A stretch of 10,460 nt of DNA from Actinomyces sp. ICM47 (GTDB lineage Bacteria; Actinomycetota; Actinomycetes; Actinomycetales; Actinomycetaceae): assembly GCF_000278725.1 (NCBI RefSeq), contig NZ_ALCA01000095.1:1-10460 (forward strand). The letters run 5' to 3'. A program made the translations under genes and the position numbers. Every line of letters starts with the position of its first letter. Position 1 is the first letter of the stretch. Shown one piece after another: positions 5,517 through 10,460 of the stretch. The notes beneath the pieces are model-generated. The model did no database searches, was not told the DNA's origin, and saw only the letters and a list, made by a program, of their open reading frames with translations.

Positions 5517-6386
5517 TCACCCCTCCATATTCGCCGCGGTCACCCCGTCCGCCAGAGTTCCGTACGCGGTGACGCAGTGCCCGAAGAACATGTCGTCGTC
5601 ATCGAAGTAGGCGGAAAATGAACCGTCGGCGTCCATCGCGATACTGCGCAGCTCGATCCGGCGCGCGAAGCTCTCTTCCGTAATCTCCGGTACATCCTCG
5701 TCGGCAGAGTCGCGCCATTCGCATGCAAGTTCGGTCAGCTCACGCGCAGCGAACGCCCGCATGTCACGGTCCCACCGCTCCTGGTCCGCCAGCATCGTCT
5801 TCATCAATTGCACGGCTTGTTCCCAGGTTTTCTCGCAGCCCGAATCGACCTCCAGAGATACAGAGATCCGCTCTCCTCGCCACGAGACATCCCCCTCGAA
5901 CAGGTCCAAGTCCTTGTTCAGAGTGAGTTCTCCCAGCACCTCATCGCTCAGAACAACCGGCCTGAGGTACTCCGCCAGGACCTCCTCCAGCTCCGGGCAT
6001 GCAGCATCCTCCTCGAGGATTTCCACGATGAGGAACTGGTTGCGCCAGGAGGCGGTCATACCTTCGGGCACTTCTTCAGACTTCTTCTTGCGGGCCTTCA
6101 CACGATAAATGACCTGCTCAGGAAAGCGACCTAGCACGTTACCCGCAGCATATTGCTCGTCACTCAAAGGGTAGACCAAGCGGCCTTGATTCACGTGCAG
6201 GGCACCAGTCGCACAGTCAACATACGCCAAGAAGTAGTGTGAGACGTCCCAGAATCCGTCCCTCTTGCCAGCACCTGCACCACCAGCGAGCAGAACAAGA
6301 ATTTCCCGAGCATCCTCCTCGAAGGTACATTCCCATTCCTCCTGCGTGATGGTGTCCTGCGAGCGCATGTATGCGAGCAGATCCAC
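5517..6386 (-). CDS. DUF2262-like protein of unknown function
   Basis: A 289-residue soluble, acidic protein. The C-terminal part (about 176-289) resembles the DUF2262 family as I remember it: a Trp-rich helical stretch, then RRIELRSIAMDADGSFSAYF (243-262), DDDDMFFGHCV (262-272) and a short terminal hydrophobic segment. The N-terminal half, with GFWDVSHYFLAYVD (44-57), is consistent with the longer members. No signal peptide or membrane helix is seen. The GTG start at 6386 has AAGGAGG (6394-6400) 7 nt upstream, which settles it. AGGAGAGKRDG (34-44) looks like a P-loop but lacks the Ser/Thr after Lys. The gene stands alone between abiE and an antitoxin gene. A decayed copy of its 3' end lies at 3531-3664. 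Function is unknown; family membership is fairly likely. Confidence 0.78.
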   Translation of the reverse strand: MDLLAYMRSQDTITQEEWECTFEEDAREILVLLAGGAGAGKRDGFWDVSHYFLAYVDCATGALHVNQGRLVYPLSDEQYAAGNVLGRFPEQVIYRVKARKKKSEEVPEGMTASWRNQFLIVEILEEDAACPELEEVLAEYLRPVVLSDEVLGELTLNKDLDLFEGDVSWRGERISVSLEVDSGCEKTWEQAVQLMKTMLADQERWDRDMRAFAARELTELACEWRDSADEDVPEITEESFARRIELRSIAMDADGSFSAYFDDDDMFFGHCVTAYGTLADGVTAANMEG

Positions 6387-6477
6387 GTGTCGTCCTCCTT
6401 GATCAACAACTGCTGGTCCTCTACGAGGAACCCTACTCGACGCGAGGCGTCATGATCACCTCAGAAACAAACGAGCT

Positions 6478-6503
6478 CCGGCCTCCTCCCATGAATCAGG
6501 GAC
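6478..6503 (+). repeat. Eroded copy of the GGCCTCGTCCC terminator hairpin
   Basis: This 26-bp stretch matches 8015-8040 at 23 positions (CCGGCCTC-x-TCCCAT...CAGGGAC), including the loop, but the GAGGCCGG end of the right arm is gone. It lies about 40-65 bp beyond the stop of the Phd-like gene, where a terminator for that gene would be expected. The remainder of 6387-6544 holds no convincing gene and no toxin remnant that I could recognise. Confidence 0.5.
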
Positions 6504-6544
6504 ACAGCTAACGCGAACCTCGTCCCAGGAAAACGCGAAAGCCT

Positions 6545-6757
6545 TCACTTCGCAAGCCCTTCAAACACGTCCGCGTAGGCATCCATGAAGTCAACAGCGA
6601 CATCGACGGCGCTCTCAGACTGCTGCGCAGGCTGAATAACCACCCAAGGCCTGTTGTTCTTGAGGATCGTGACAGGCTTCCCCGTCCTGTTCACCTCTGC
6701 TGTCACTCGCGAAAAGTTATTCTTCGCCTCAGCGAGTCCCATAGTTAGTGTCGACAT
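6545..6757 (-). CDS. Phd/YefM-family antitoxin without a visible toxin
   Basis: A 70-residue type II antitoxin-like protein. The N-terminal DNA-binding and dimerisation core reads TMGLAEAKNNFSRVTAEV (5-22), followed by GKPVTILKNNRPWVVIQP (26-43). This is the usual Phd/YefM pattern of an N-terminal A-x-x-x-F element and a strand-turn-strand ending in V-V-I-x-P. The acidic C-terminal tail (50-68) is where a toxin would bind. An in-frame ATG at 6781 lies inside the operator-like palindrome and upstream of the predicted transcription start. The ATG at 6757, preceded by AGGAG (6762-6766), is therefore chosen. Antitoxins of this family normally precede a RelE, Doc or YoeB-type toxin, but downstream there are only 158 bp before the DUF2262-like gene, with no toxin frame. 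It may be an orphan, or may act on a distant toxin. Confidence 0.82.
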   Translation of the reverse strand: MSTLTMGLAEAKNNFSRVTAEVNRTGKPVTILKNNRPWVVIQPAQQSESAVDVAVDFMDAYADVFEGLAK

Positions 6758-6776
6758 GCTGCTCCTATCATCCTTA

Positions 6777-6811
6777 GCCATAATTATGGCCAGAATCTAG
6801 CCTCAGATCAA
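6777..6811 (-). promoter_or_regulatory. Promoter and palindromic operator of the Phd-like gene
   Basis: On the minus strand TTGATC (6811-6806) and CATAAT (6788-6783) are spaced by 17 bp, a good sigma-70-type promoter. The -10 is wholly inside the perfect 14-bp palindrome GCCATAATTATGGC (6777-6790). Phd/YefM proteins repress their own promoters by binding palindromes, so this is the likely autoregulatory site. Confidence 0.62.
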
Positions 6812-6878
6812 GGGGACGACTATCTACCACTACGCCATACCACCCCAGACTGGCCCCATTTCAACACCAATCAGGGAC

Positions 6879-6884
6879 TATAAT
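6879..6884 (+). promoter_or_regulatory. -10 element of the RelB-like gene
   Basis: A perfect TATAAT, with a weak -35 (CCATTT) 17 bp upstream. It overlaps the first in-frame ATG at 6883, which therefore cannot be the start. AAAGGAG at 6895-6901 sits 5 nt before the ATG at 6907. Confidence 0.5.
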
Positions 6885-6906
6885 GCAGGTAGCGAAAGGA
6901 GCGACA

Positions 6907-7176
6907 ATGCCGACGATGACCCGCACCGCCGAGGTGAAGACCCGCACGACCGCACAGATCAAGGCCGACGCCGCAGCCGTCTACGCACGCTGGGGAATTA
7001 GCCTGTCGGATGCGATCAACATCTTCCTCGCCAAGTCGATTGAGGTTGGCGGACTCCCCTTCGACATGCGCCCCGAGACTCCCGCGTTTGATGGACTCGA
7101 GCGCTACGCCTATCGCCCCAGCATGGATGCGAATGGAGTCGCGCGGCTCCCTGGAGACTGGGATGACGGCGAATAG
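6907..7176 (+). CDS. RelB/DinJ-family antitoxin without a visible toxin
   Basis: An 89-residue protein with the ribbon-helix-helix core of RelB/DinJ antitoxins: a strand TAEVKTRTT (7-15), a helix IKADAAAVYARWG (18-30), and the highly typical ISLSDAINIFLAKSIEVGG (31-49) and LPFDMR (50-55). These dimers bind operator DNA through the N-terminal strand, and the C-terminal tail masks a RelE/YafQ-type ribonuclease. The start at 6907 is set by AAAGGAG 5 nt upstream and by the -10 hexamer covering the earlier ATG. No toxin gene follows: a hairpin and then the convergent EcsC-like gene come next. Upstream, on the other strand, is a Phd-type antitoxin, an unusual head-to-head pairing of two antitoxin families. 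It may be an orphan left after toxin loss, or a trans-acting antitoxin. Confidence 0.87.
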   Translation: MPTMTRTAEVKTRTTAQIKADAAAVYARWGISLSDAINIFLAKSIEVGGLPFDMRPETPAFDGLERYAYRPSMDANGVARLPGDWDDGE

Positions 7177-7186
7177 AACAGCAACA

Positions 7187-7203
7187 CAGGGCACACTGCC
7201 CTG
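7187..7203 (+). terminator. Hairpin between the convergent RelB-like and EcsC-like genes
   Basis: CAGGGCA-CAC-TGCCCTG is a perfect 7-bp stem with a 3-nt loop, lying 10 bp after the RelB-like stop and 5 bp after the EcsC-like stop. It can serve both strands. The minus-strand side is followed by a T-rich stretch (TGTGTTGCTGTTCT). Confidence 0.6.
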
Positions 7204-7208
7204 AAGGC

Positions 7209-7862
7209 TCACACAATAAACTCTGCGATCGCCCTCTTACCGATCACTCTCGTCGACGCCACATCCATTCCCCCACCAATGACAGCCCCAACGAGAGGCA
7301 CACATTTTCCAAGGTTCACGACACCCTTTTCGCCGAACTTAGTGATAAATCGAAAACCGATACGCTGATTGATCTTTGTCAAAACAGCACCCGGAATCTT
7401 CTTAATCACCGACCGCGTCACCTGCTCACCAACTTTGACGCCAGCTTCCTTCAGCAGATCAGCGATGGACGTGCCCGTCAAGCAAACAAACACAAGAGTC
7501 TTGACCTGATCCGACCTGACATCGTAGCCACCCATCGCAGCGATCGCTGCAATCATGCGCATCTGCACGTAGAAAACACTGCTCAGGTTCGCAGGGATCG
7601 TCACAGGAAGGGTGATAAGGCCCCCGAAACCCGTGATAAAACCAGAGGTTCCGCATTTGACGACCTGCGCACGCACGAGTGCAGCCGCAGCCTCCTCAAC
7701 AGTCTCATACTTCGATAGGTAGTCTTCGACCAGGTCATCGACCGAGCCACTCACCATGGGAATCCCATTCAAAGCGGACGAATACAGCTTGTCGAGCGCT
7801 TCTTGCCCTTTCTTCGCAAGGACTGACTCTTCCTGTGCATCAACCGGAGACTGCTTTTCCAC
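7209..7862 (-). CDS. EcsC-family protein
   Basis: A 217-residue protein of the EcsC family, named after the third gene of the Bacillus ecs locus; the biochemical role of the family is not established. The N-terminus (1-40) is polar. The core starts with helical YETVEEAAAALVRAQ (52-66), then a glycine-rich hydrophobic stretch TGFGGLITLPVTIPANLSS (77-95), Y-V-Q-M-R-M-I-A-A-I (98-107), GGYDVRSDQVKTLVFVCLTG (111-130), KKIPGAVLTKINQRIGFR (154-171) and K-F-G-E-K-G (175-180). It ends with a hydrophobic VPLVGAVIGGGMD segment (188-200). These blocks, in this order, are characteristic of the family. TTG at 7868 is possible, but the GTG at 7862 has GGAAAGG 7 nt upstream and is preferred. No partner gene is adjacent, and the promoter in 7863-8014 is not clear to me. 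It is likely a peripheral or membrane-associated protein. Confidence 0.85.
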   Translation of the reverse strand: MEKQSPVDAQEESVLAKKGQEALDKLYSSALNGIPMVSGSVDDLVEDYLSKYETVEEAAAALVRAQVVKCGTSGFITGFGGLITLPVTIPANLSSVFYVQMRMIAAIAAMGGYDVRSDQVKTLVFVCLTGTSIADLLKEAGVKVGEQVTRSVIKKIPGAVLTKINQRIGFRFITKFGEKGVVNLGKCVPLVGAVIGGGMDVASTRVIGKRAIAEFIV

Positions 7863-8014
7863 GGCCAAGCCTTTCCATAGTTATCTGACAGTGCGTAACA
7901 GAACGCCCCGCCACCCCGTAAGCGCTGAACTGCACCAACGCCGGGGTTACTCAGTTACCAAATACCTTACCATCACGCTCCCCCACCCCCTCGGTTTGAG
8001 AGCCTCAACAGACA

Positions 8015-8048
8015 CCGGCCTCGTCCCATAAAGCAGGGACGAGGCCGG
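8015..8048 (-). terminator. Strong hairpin terminator downstream of guaA
   Basis: CCGGCCTCGTCCC (8015-8027) and GGGACGAGGCCGG (8036-8048) form a perfect 13-bp stem with an 8-nt loop, 34 bp beyond the guaA stop. There is no long U-tract on the guaA side. This is the best-preserved member of a hairpin family found at several gene ends in the window. Confidence 0.7.
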
Positions 8049-8082
8049 GGCATCAGTCTGCGCGCTCAGCTCTAGATGAGCG

Positions 8083-9639
8083 TCACTCCCACTCGATGGT
8101 GGCCGGGGGCTTGGAGGTCACGTCGAGGACGACGCGGTTGACCTCGGGCACCGAGTTGGTGATGCGCGTGGAGATGCGGGCCAGGACGTCGTAGGGCAGG
8201 CGCGTCCAGTCGGCCGTCATCGCATCCTCGGAGGACACAGGACGCAGCACGATCGGGTGACCGTAGGTGCGACCGTCACCCTGAACACCCACGGAACGAA
8301 CGTCGGCGAGCAGGACGACCGGGCACTGCCAGATCTCCTGATCCAGGCCGGCAGCCGTAAGCTCCTCGCGGGCAATCAGGTCGGCGGCGCGCAGGATATC
8401 CAGGCGCTCGCGCGTGACCTCACCGATGATGCGAATGCCGAGGCCGGGGCCCGGGAAGGGCTGACGGTTCACCAGGTAGTCGGGCAGGCCCAGCTCGCGA
8501 CCGACCGCGCGCACCTCATCCTTGAAGAGAGTGCGCAGGGGCTCGACCAGCTCGAAGGTCATGTCCTCGGGCAGGCCGCCCACGTTGTGGTGGCTCTTGA
8601 TGTTGGCCGCGCCCTCGCCGCCACCGGACTCGACGACATCGGGGTACAGGGTGCCCTGGACGAGGAACTTCACCTCGCCGCCAGCGGCACCAACCTCTTC
8701 AATGACCTGCTTCTGAGCGGCCTCGAAGGAGCGGATGAACTCGCGGCCGATGATTTTACGCTTCGCCTCGGGCTCGGTGACGCCGGCCAGGGCGGACAGG
8801 AAGCGCTCGGACTCGTCACACGTGATGACGCGGATGCCCATGCCGCGCGCGTAGTCATTCTCCACCTGCTCGCGCTCGCCCGCGCGCAGCAGGCCGTGAT
8901 CGATGAAGAAGCAGGTCAGCTGGTCGCCGACGGCCTTGTGCACAAGCGCCGCGGCCACGGAGGAGTCCACGCCACCGGACAGGGCGCAGATGACCTGCGC
9001 GTCGCCAACCTGCTCGCGGATCTTCTCAACCTGCTCGTCCACGATGGACCCGGCGGTCCACGTGGGTGTGATCCCCGCACCCTCGTAGAGGAAGTTCTTC
9101 AGCGCGTCCTGACCGAACTGGGAGTGGCCCACCTCGGGGTGCCACTGCAGGCCGTACAGACGACGCTCGCGCGACTCGAAGGCCGCGACAGGGGTCTCGG
9201 TCGTAGACGCGGTGACGGTGAAGCCCTCGGGCGCGCCCTGGACGGCGTCGCCGTGGCTCATCCACACGATCTGATCATCGGGGGTGCCACCGAACAAGCA
9301 GGACTCACCGGAGACCGAAGCCTCGGTGTGCCCGTACTCGCGGGTGCCCGTGCGACCCACGGTGCCGCCGAGCGCGTGGGCCATGGTCTGGAAACCGTAG
9401 CAGATCCCCAGGACCGGCACCCCGGCCTCGAAAATCGCGGGATCGACAGACGGTGCGCCCTCCTCGTACACGGAGGACGGGCCGCCGGACAGGATGATGG
9501 CGGCGGGTTCCTTGGCGAGCATGTCCGCCACGCTCATGGTGTGAGGGACAATCTCGGAGTAGACGTTGGCCTCGCGCACGCGGCGCGCGATCAACTGGGC
9601 ATACTGCGCGCCGAAGTCGACGACGAGGACGGGATGCAT
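8083..9639 (-). CDS. guaA: GMP synthase (glutamine-hydrolysing)
   Basis: Converts XMP, ATP and glutamine to GMP in the last step of guanine nucleotide synthesis; cytoplasmic. The 518-residue length is normal. The glutamine amidotransferase domain (about 4-190) has [13 protein letters not shown] (51-63), the nucleophile Cys80 in LGICYGFQ, and His167/Glu169 in [12 protein letters not shown]. The ATP-pyrophosphatase domain has the PP-loop [14 protein letters not shown] (219-232). The C-terminal dimerisation domain carries [15 protein letters not shown] and ends in [13 protein letters not shown], as GuaA proteins do. The frame is open upstream to 9705, but the extra 22 residues are not GuaA-like. 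ATG at 9639 begins [16 protein letters not shown] and is preferred, although AAAGG lies about 12 nt away. A GTG at 9654 is the alternative and could be used leaderless. I see no confident promoter in 9640-9735. No XMP-synthesis gene is adjacent. Confidence 0.97.
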   Translation of the reverse strand: MHPVLVVDFGAQYAQLIARRVREANVYSEIVPHTMSVADMLAKEPAAIILSGGPSSVYEEGAPSVDPAIFEAGVPVLGICYGFQTMAHALGGTVGRTGTREYGHTEASVSGESCLFGGTPDDQIVWMSHGDAVQGAPEGFTVTASTTETPVAAFESRERRLYGLQWHPEVGHSQFGQDALKNFLYEGAGITPTWTAGSIVDEQVEKIREQVGDAQVICALSGGVDSSVAAALVHKAVGDQLTCFFIDHGLLRAGEREQVENDYARGMGIRVITCDESERFLSALAGVTEPEAKRKIIGREFIRSFEAAQKQVIEEVGAAGGEVKFLVQGTLYPDVVESGGGEGAANIKSHHNVGGLPEDMTFELVEPLRTLFKDEVRAVGRELGLPDYLVNRQPFPGPGLGIRIIGEVTRERLDILRAADLIAREELTAAGLDQEIWQCPVVLLADVRSVGVQGDGRTYGHPIVLRPVSSEDAMTADWTRLPYDVLARISTRITNSVPEVNRVVLDVTSKPPATIEWE

Positions 9640-9735
9640 GTCAGTAGCGTTCACCTTTCTAATGCTACCCGCGCATACCCTGCACCGTCGCGCACCATAG
9701 CGCATGTCACCGCCTATCGTCAGCGCAAATAGGAG

Positions 9736-9764
9736 CGGCCCCGCCCCGGGTGGGGACGAGGCCG
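9736..9764 (-). terminator. Terminator of bioY
   Basis: On the minus strand CGGCCTCGTCCC (9764-9753) pairs with GGGCGGGGCCG (9746-9736) and one more G, a 12-bp stem with two G-U pairs and a 5-nt loop, followed by CTCCTATTT. The pairing is complete only on the minus strand, because the wobbles become C-A mismatches on the other. This fixes its direction as the end of bioY, 28 bp after the stop. Confidence 0.65.
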
Positions 9765-9791
9765 ACTCGCGCGACGCTCAAAGGCGCCGTA

Positions 9792-10376
9792 TCAGCGGAA
9801 AATAGAACGCAGGACGGGGAAGAGACCGGTGGCGACGGCAGCCTTGACAAGGTCGCCGATGATGAAGGGAACAAAGCCCTTGGCCAGCCCCTGCGCAAAC
9901 GTCATGTGGGTGAAGGGGATCATCCAGGCCAGGCCCAGGATGTACACAGAGAAGAGGGACACAAGCGCAGCCGGTGCCATCGTGAGCACGCGGCGGTCCG
10001 CACCGCGCTGGGCGGCCAGACCCGCGATTGCGACGGCGAGGAAGTAGCCGAGGATGTAGCCGAAGGAAGCGAAGGCCCATCCGACATTCGTACCGGTGAA
10101 GACCGGAGCGCCCGCGATACCGAGGAGGGCGTACGCACCGACGGAGACGAGGCCTCGGCGCGCCCCCAGGGTCGTACCCACAGACAGGGCACCGAGCGTA
10201 CCGAGCGAGACGGGCACAGGCGTGAAGGGCAGCGGGACCGAGATGCGGGCCAGGACGATCATGGCGAGCGTGCCAGCGGCGATCAGAGCGATCTCGCGGA
10301 CGAGCGTGCCGCCAAGACGGTCGGCGAGAACGCGGTTCTCGCGCACAGCGACGGGGGAAGCGGTCAGGGTGGTCAT
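9792..10376 (-). CDS. bioY: Biotin transporter S component BioY
   Basis: The substrate-binding membrane subunit of an ECF-type biotin importer. The 194 residues fold into about six hydrophobic segments (roughly 26-45, 55-72, 75-93, 100-122, 132-152, 162-190). The diagnostic loop A-R-I-S-V-P-L-P-F-T-P-V-P-V-S-L-G-T (43-60) is present, as are GARRG (71-75), SVGAYALLGIAGAPVF (78-93), and PFIIGDLVKAAVA (170-182). In the last block D175 and K178 match the conserved Asp/Lys pair of the biotin site. ATG at 10376 has GAAAGG 6 nt upstream. Genes for the ATPase and T subunit are not next to it: guaA follows beyond a terminator. BioY therefore either uses a shared ECF module encoded elsewhere or works alone, as reported for some solitary BioY proteins. 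A strong promoter and a palindrome precede it. Confidence 0.95.
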   Translation of the reverse strand: MTTLTASPVAVRENRVLADRLGGTLVREIALIAAGTLAMIVLARISVPLPFTPVPVSLGTLGALSVGTTLGARRGLVSVGAYALLGIAGAPVFTGTNVGWAFASFGYILGYFLAVAIAGLAAQRGADRRVLTMAPAALVSLFSVYILGLAWMIPFTHMTFAQGLAKGFVPFIIGDLVKAAVATGLFPVLRSIFR

Positions 10377-10409
10377 ACGACACCTTTCAACAGGGCCAAC
10401 GGCCTTTCA

Positions 10410-10422
10410 TTCAATAATTGAA
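10410..10422 (-). promoter_or_regulatory. Palindrome at the bioY start point, operator candidate
   Basis: TTCAAT-A-ATTGAA is a perfect 6+1+6 palindrome. It begins at the last base of the -10 hexamer and covers the predicted transcription start, an ideal place for a repressor. Biotin genes of actinobacteria are known to be under BirA-type or BioQ (TetR-type) repressors. I cannot say which, if either, fits this site. Confidence 0.5.
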
Positions 10423-10450
10423 CGATATGCTGTGTGGCACTCCCTGTCAA
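10422..10450 (-). promoter_or_regulatory. Promoter of bioY
   Basis: On the minus strand a consensus TTGACA (10450-10445) is followed after exactly 17 bp by TATCGT (10427-10422). This is the best -35/-10 pair in the window. The leader to the bioY ATG is about 40 nt, too short for a riboswitch. Confidence 0.72.
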
Positions 10451-10460
10451 GCACACCCGA

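Noticed and set aside
6268..6300. P-loop-like AGGAGAGKRDG in the DUF2262-like protein
   Set aside because: The Ser/Thr after the Lys is missing and there is no Walker B partner, so nucleotide binding is not supported.
6371..6511. A 46-codon plus-strand frame upstream of and overlapping the DUF2262 gene start
   Set aside because: No ribosome site, no recognisable similarity to a toxin or any family; it partly overlaps the translation start of the real gene on the other strand.
6883..6906. An earlier ATG for the RelB-like gene
   Set aside because: The ATG at 6883 overlaps the TATAAT -10 element, and the ribosome site AAAGGAG points to 6907.
8257..9732. A 491-codon open frame on the plus strand
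   Set aside because: It is antisense to guaA, whose motifs are unmistakable. Long antisense frames are common in high-GC coding DNA. Its Gly/Leu/Ala/His/Asp-rich translation has no family features.
9750..10421. A 223-codon plus-strand frame over bioY
   Set aside because: Low-complexity, charged translation that is the complement of clear BioY sequence.
1..10460. CRISPR arrays, tRNA or rRNA genes
   Set aside because: No regularly spaced repeats and no tRNA- or rRNA-like stretches were seen on reading through the window.

Overview
The window is high-GC bacterial DNA. Its gene set is an ISL3-type transposase, guaA next to a stand-alone bioY, AbiE, EcsC and DinJ/RelB-like genes. With the codon usage and the GTG starts, this suggests an actinobacterium, most likely of the Actinomyces/Schaalia group. 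That placement is an inference from gene content and protein wording, not from a search.

Layout. (1) 1-1018: the 3' part of an ISL3-family insertion sequence with its probable right end. (2) 1083-3489: a short unexplained two-helix membrane ORF, then two genes that together carry three copies of one unrecognised five-helix membrane module (402 aa = two modules, 223 aa = one). (3) 3490-3837: a graveyard holding a decayed 3' end of a DUF2262-like gene and a 77-bp internally deleted relic of an ISL3 element. (4) 3838-5363: an AbiE-type (type IV) toxin-antitoxin pair on the minus strand, lower in GC than guaA, with a palindrome-rich control region. (5) 5517-6386: the intact DUF2262-like gene. Its 3' end is the parent-like sequence of the relic in (3), so the abiE module lies between direct repeats. 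(6) 6545-7176: two antitoxin genes of different families (Phd/YefM and RelB/DinJ), head to head, each with its own promoter and neither with a visible toxin. (7) 7209-7862: an EcsC-family gene. (8) 8083-10460: ordinary chromosome, with guaA and bioY on the minus strand, separated by strong hairpin terminators, and a near-consensus bioY promoter with an operator-like palindrome.

How it fits together. The right end (guaA, bioY) is housekeeping or nutrient uptake. Everything to its left looks like accessory DNA in which transposition, duplication and loss have left an abortive-infection/TA island, orphan antitoxins and an expanded membrane-protein family. A recurrent hairpin built on the core GGCCTCGTCCC appears intact or decayed at several gene ends.

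The observations most worth following are the three-module membrane family, the direct repeats around abiE, the head-to-head orphan antitoxins with a perfect 14-bp operator-like palindrome, and the ISL3 deletion relic.
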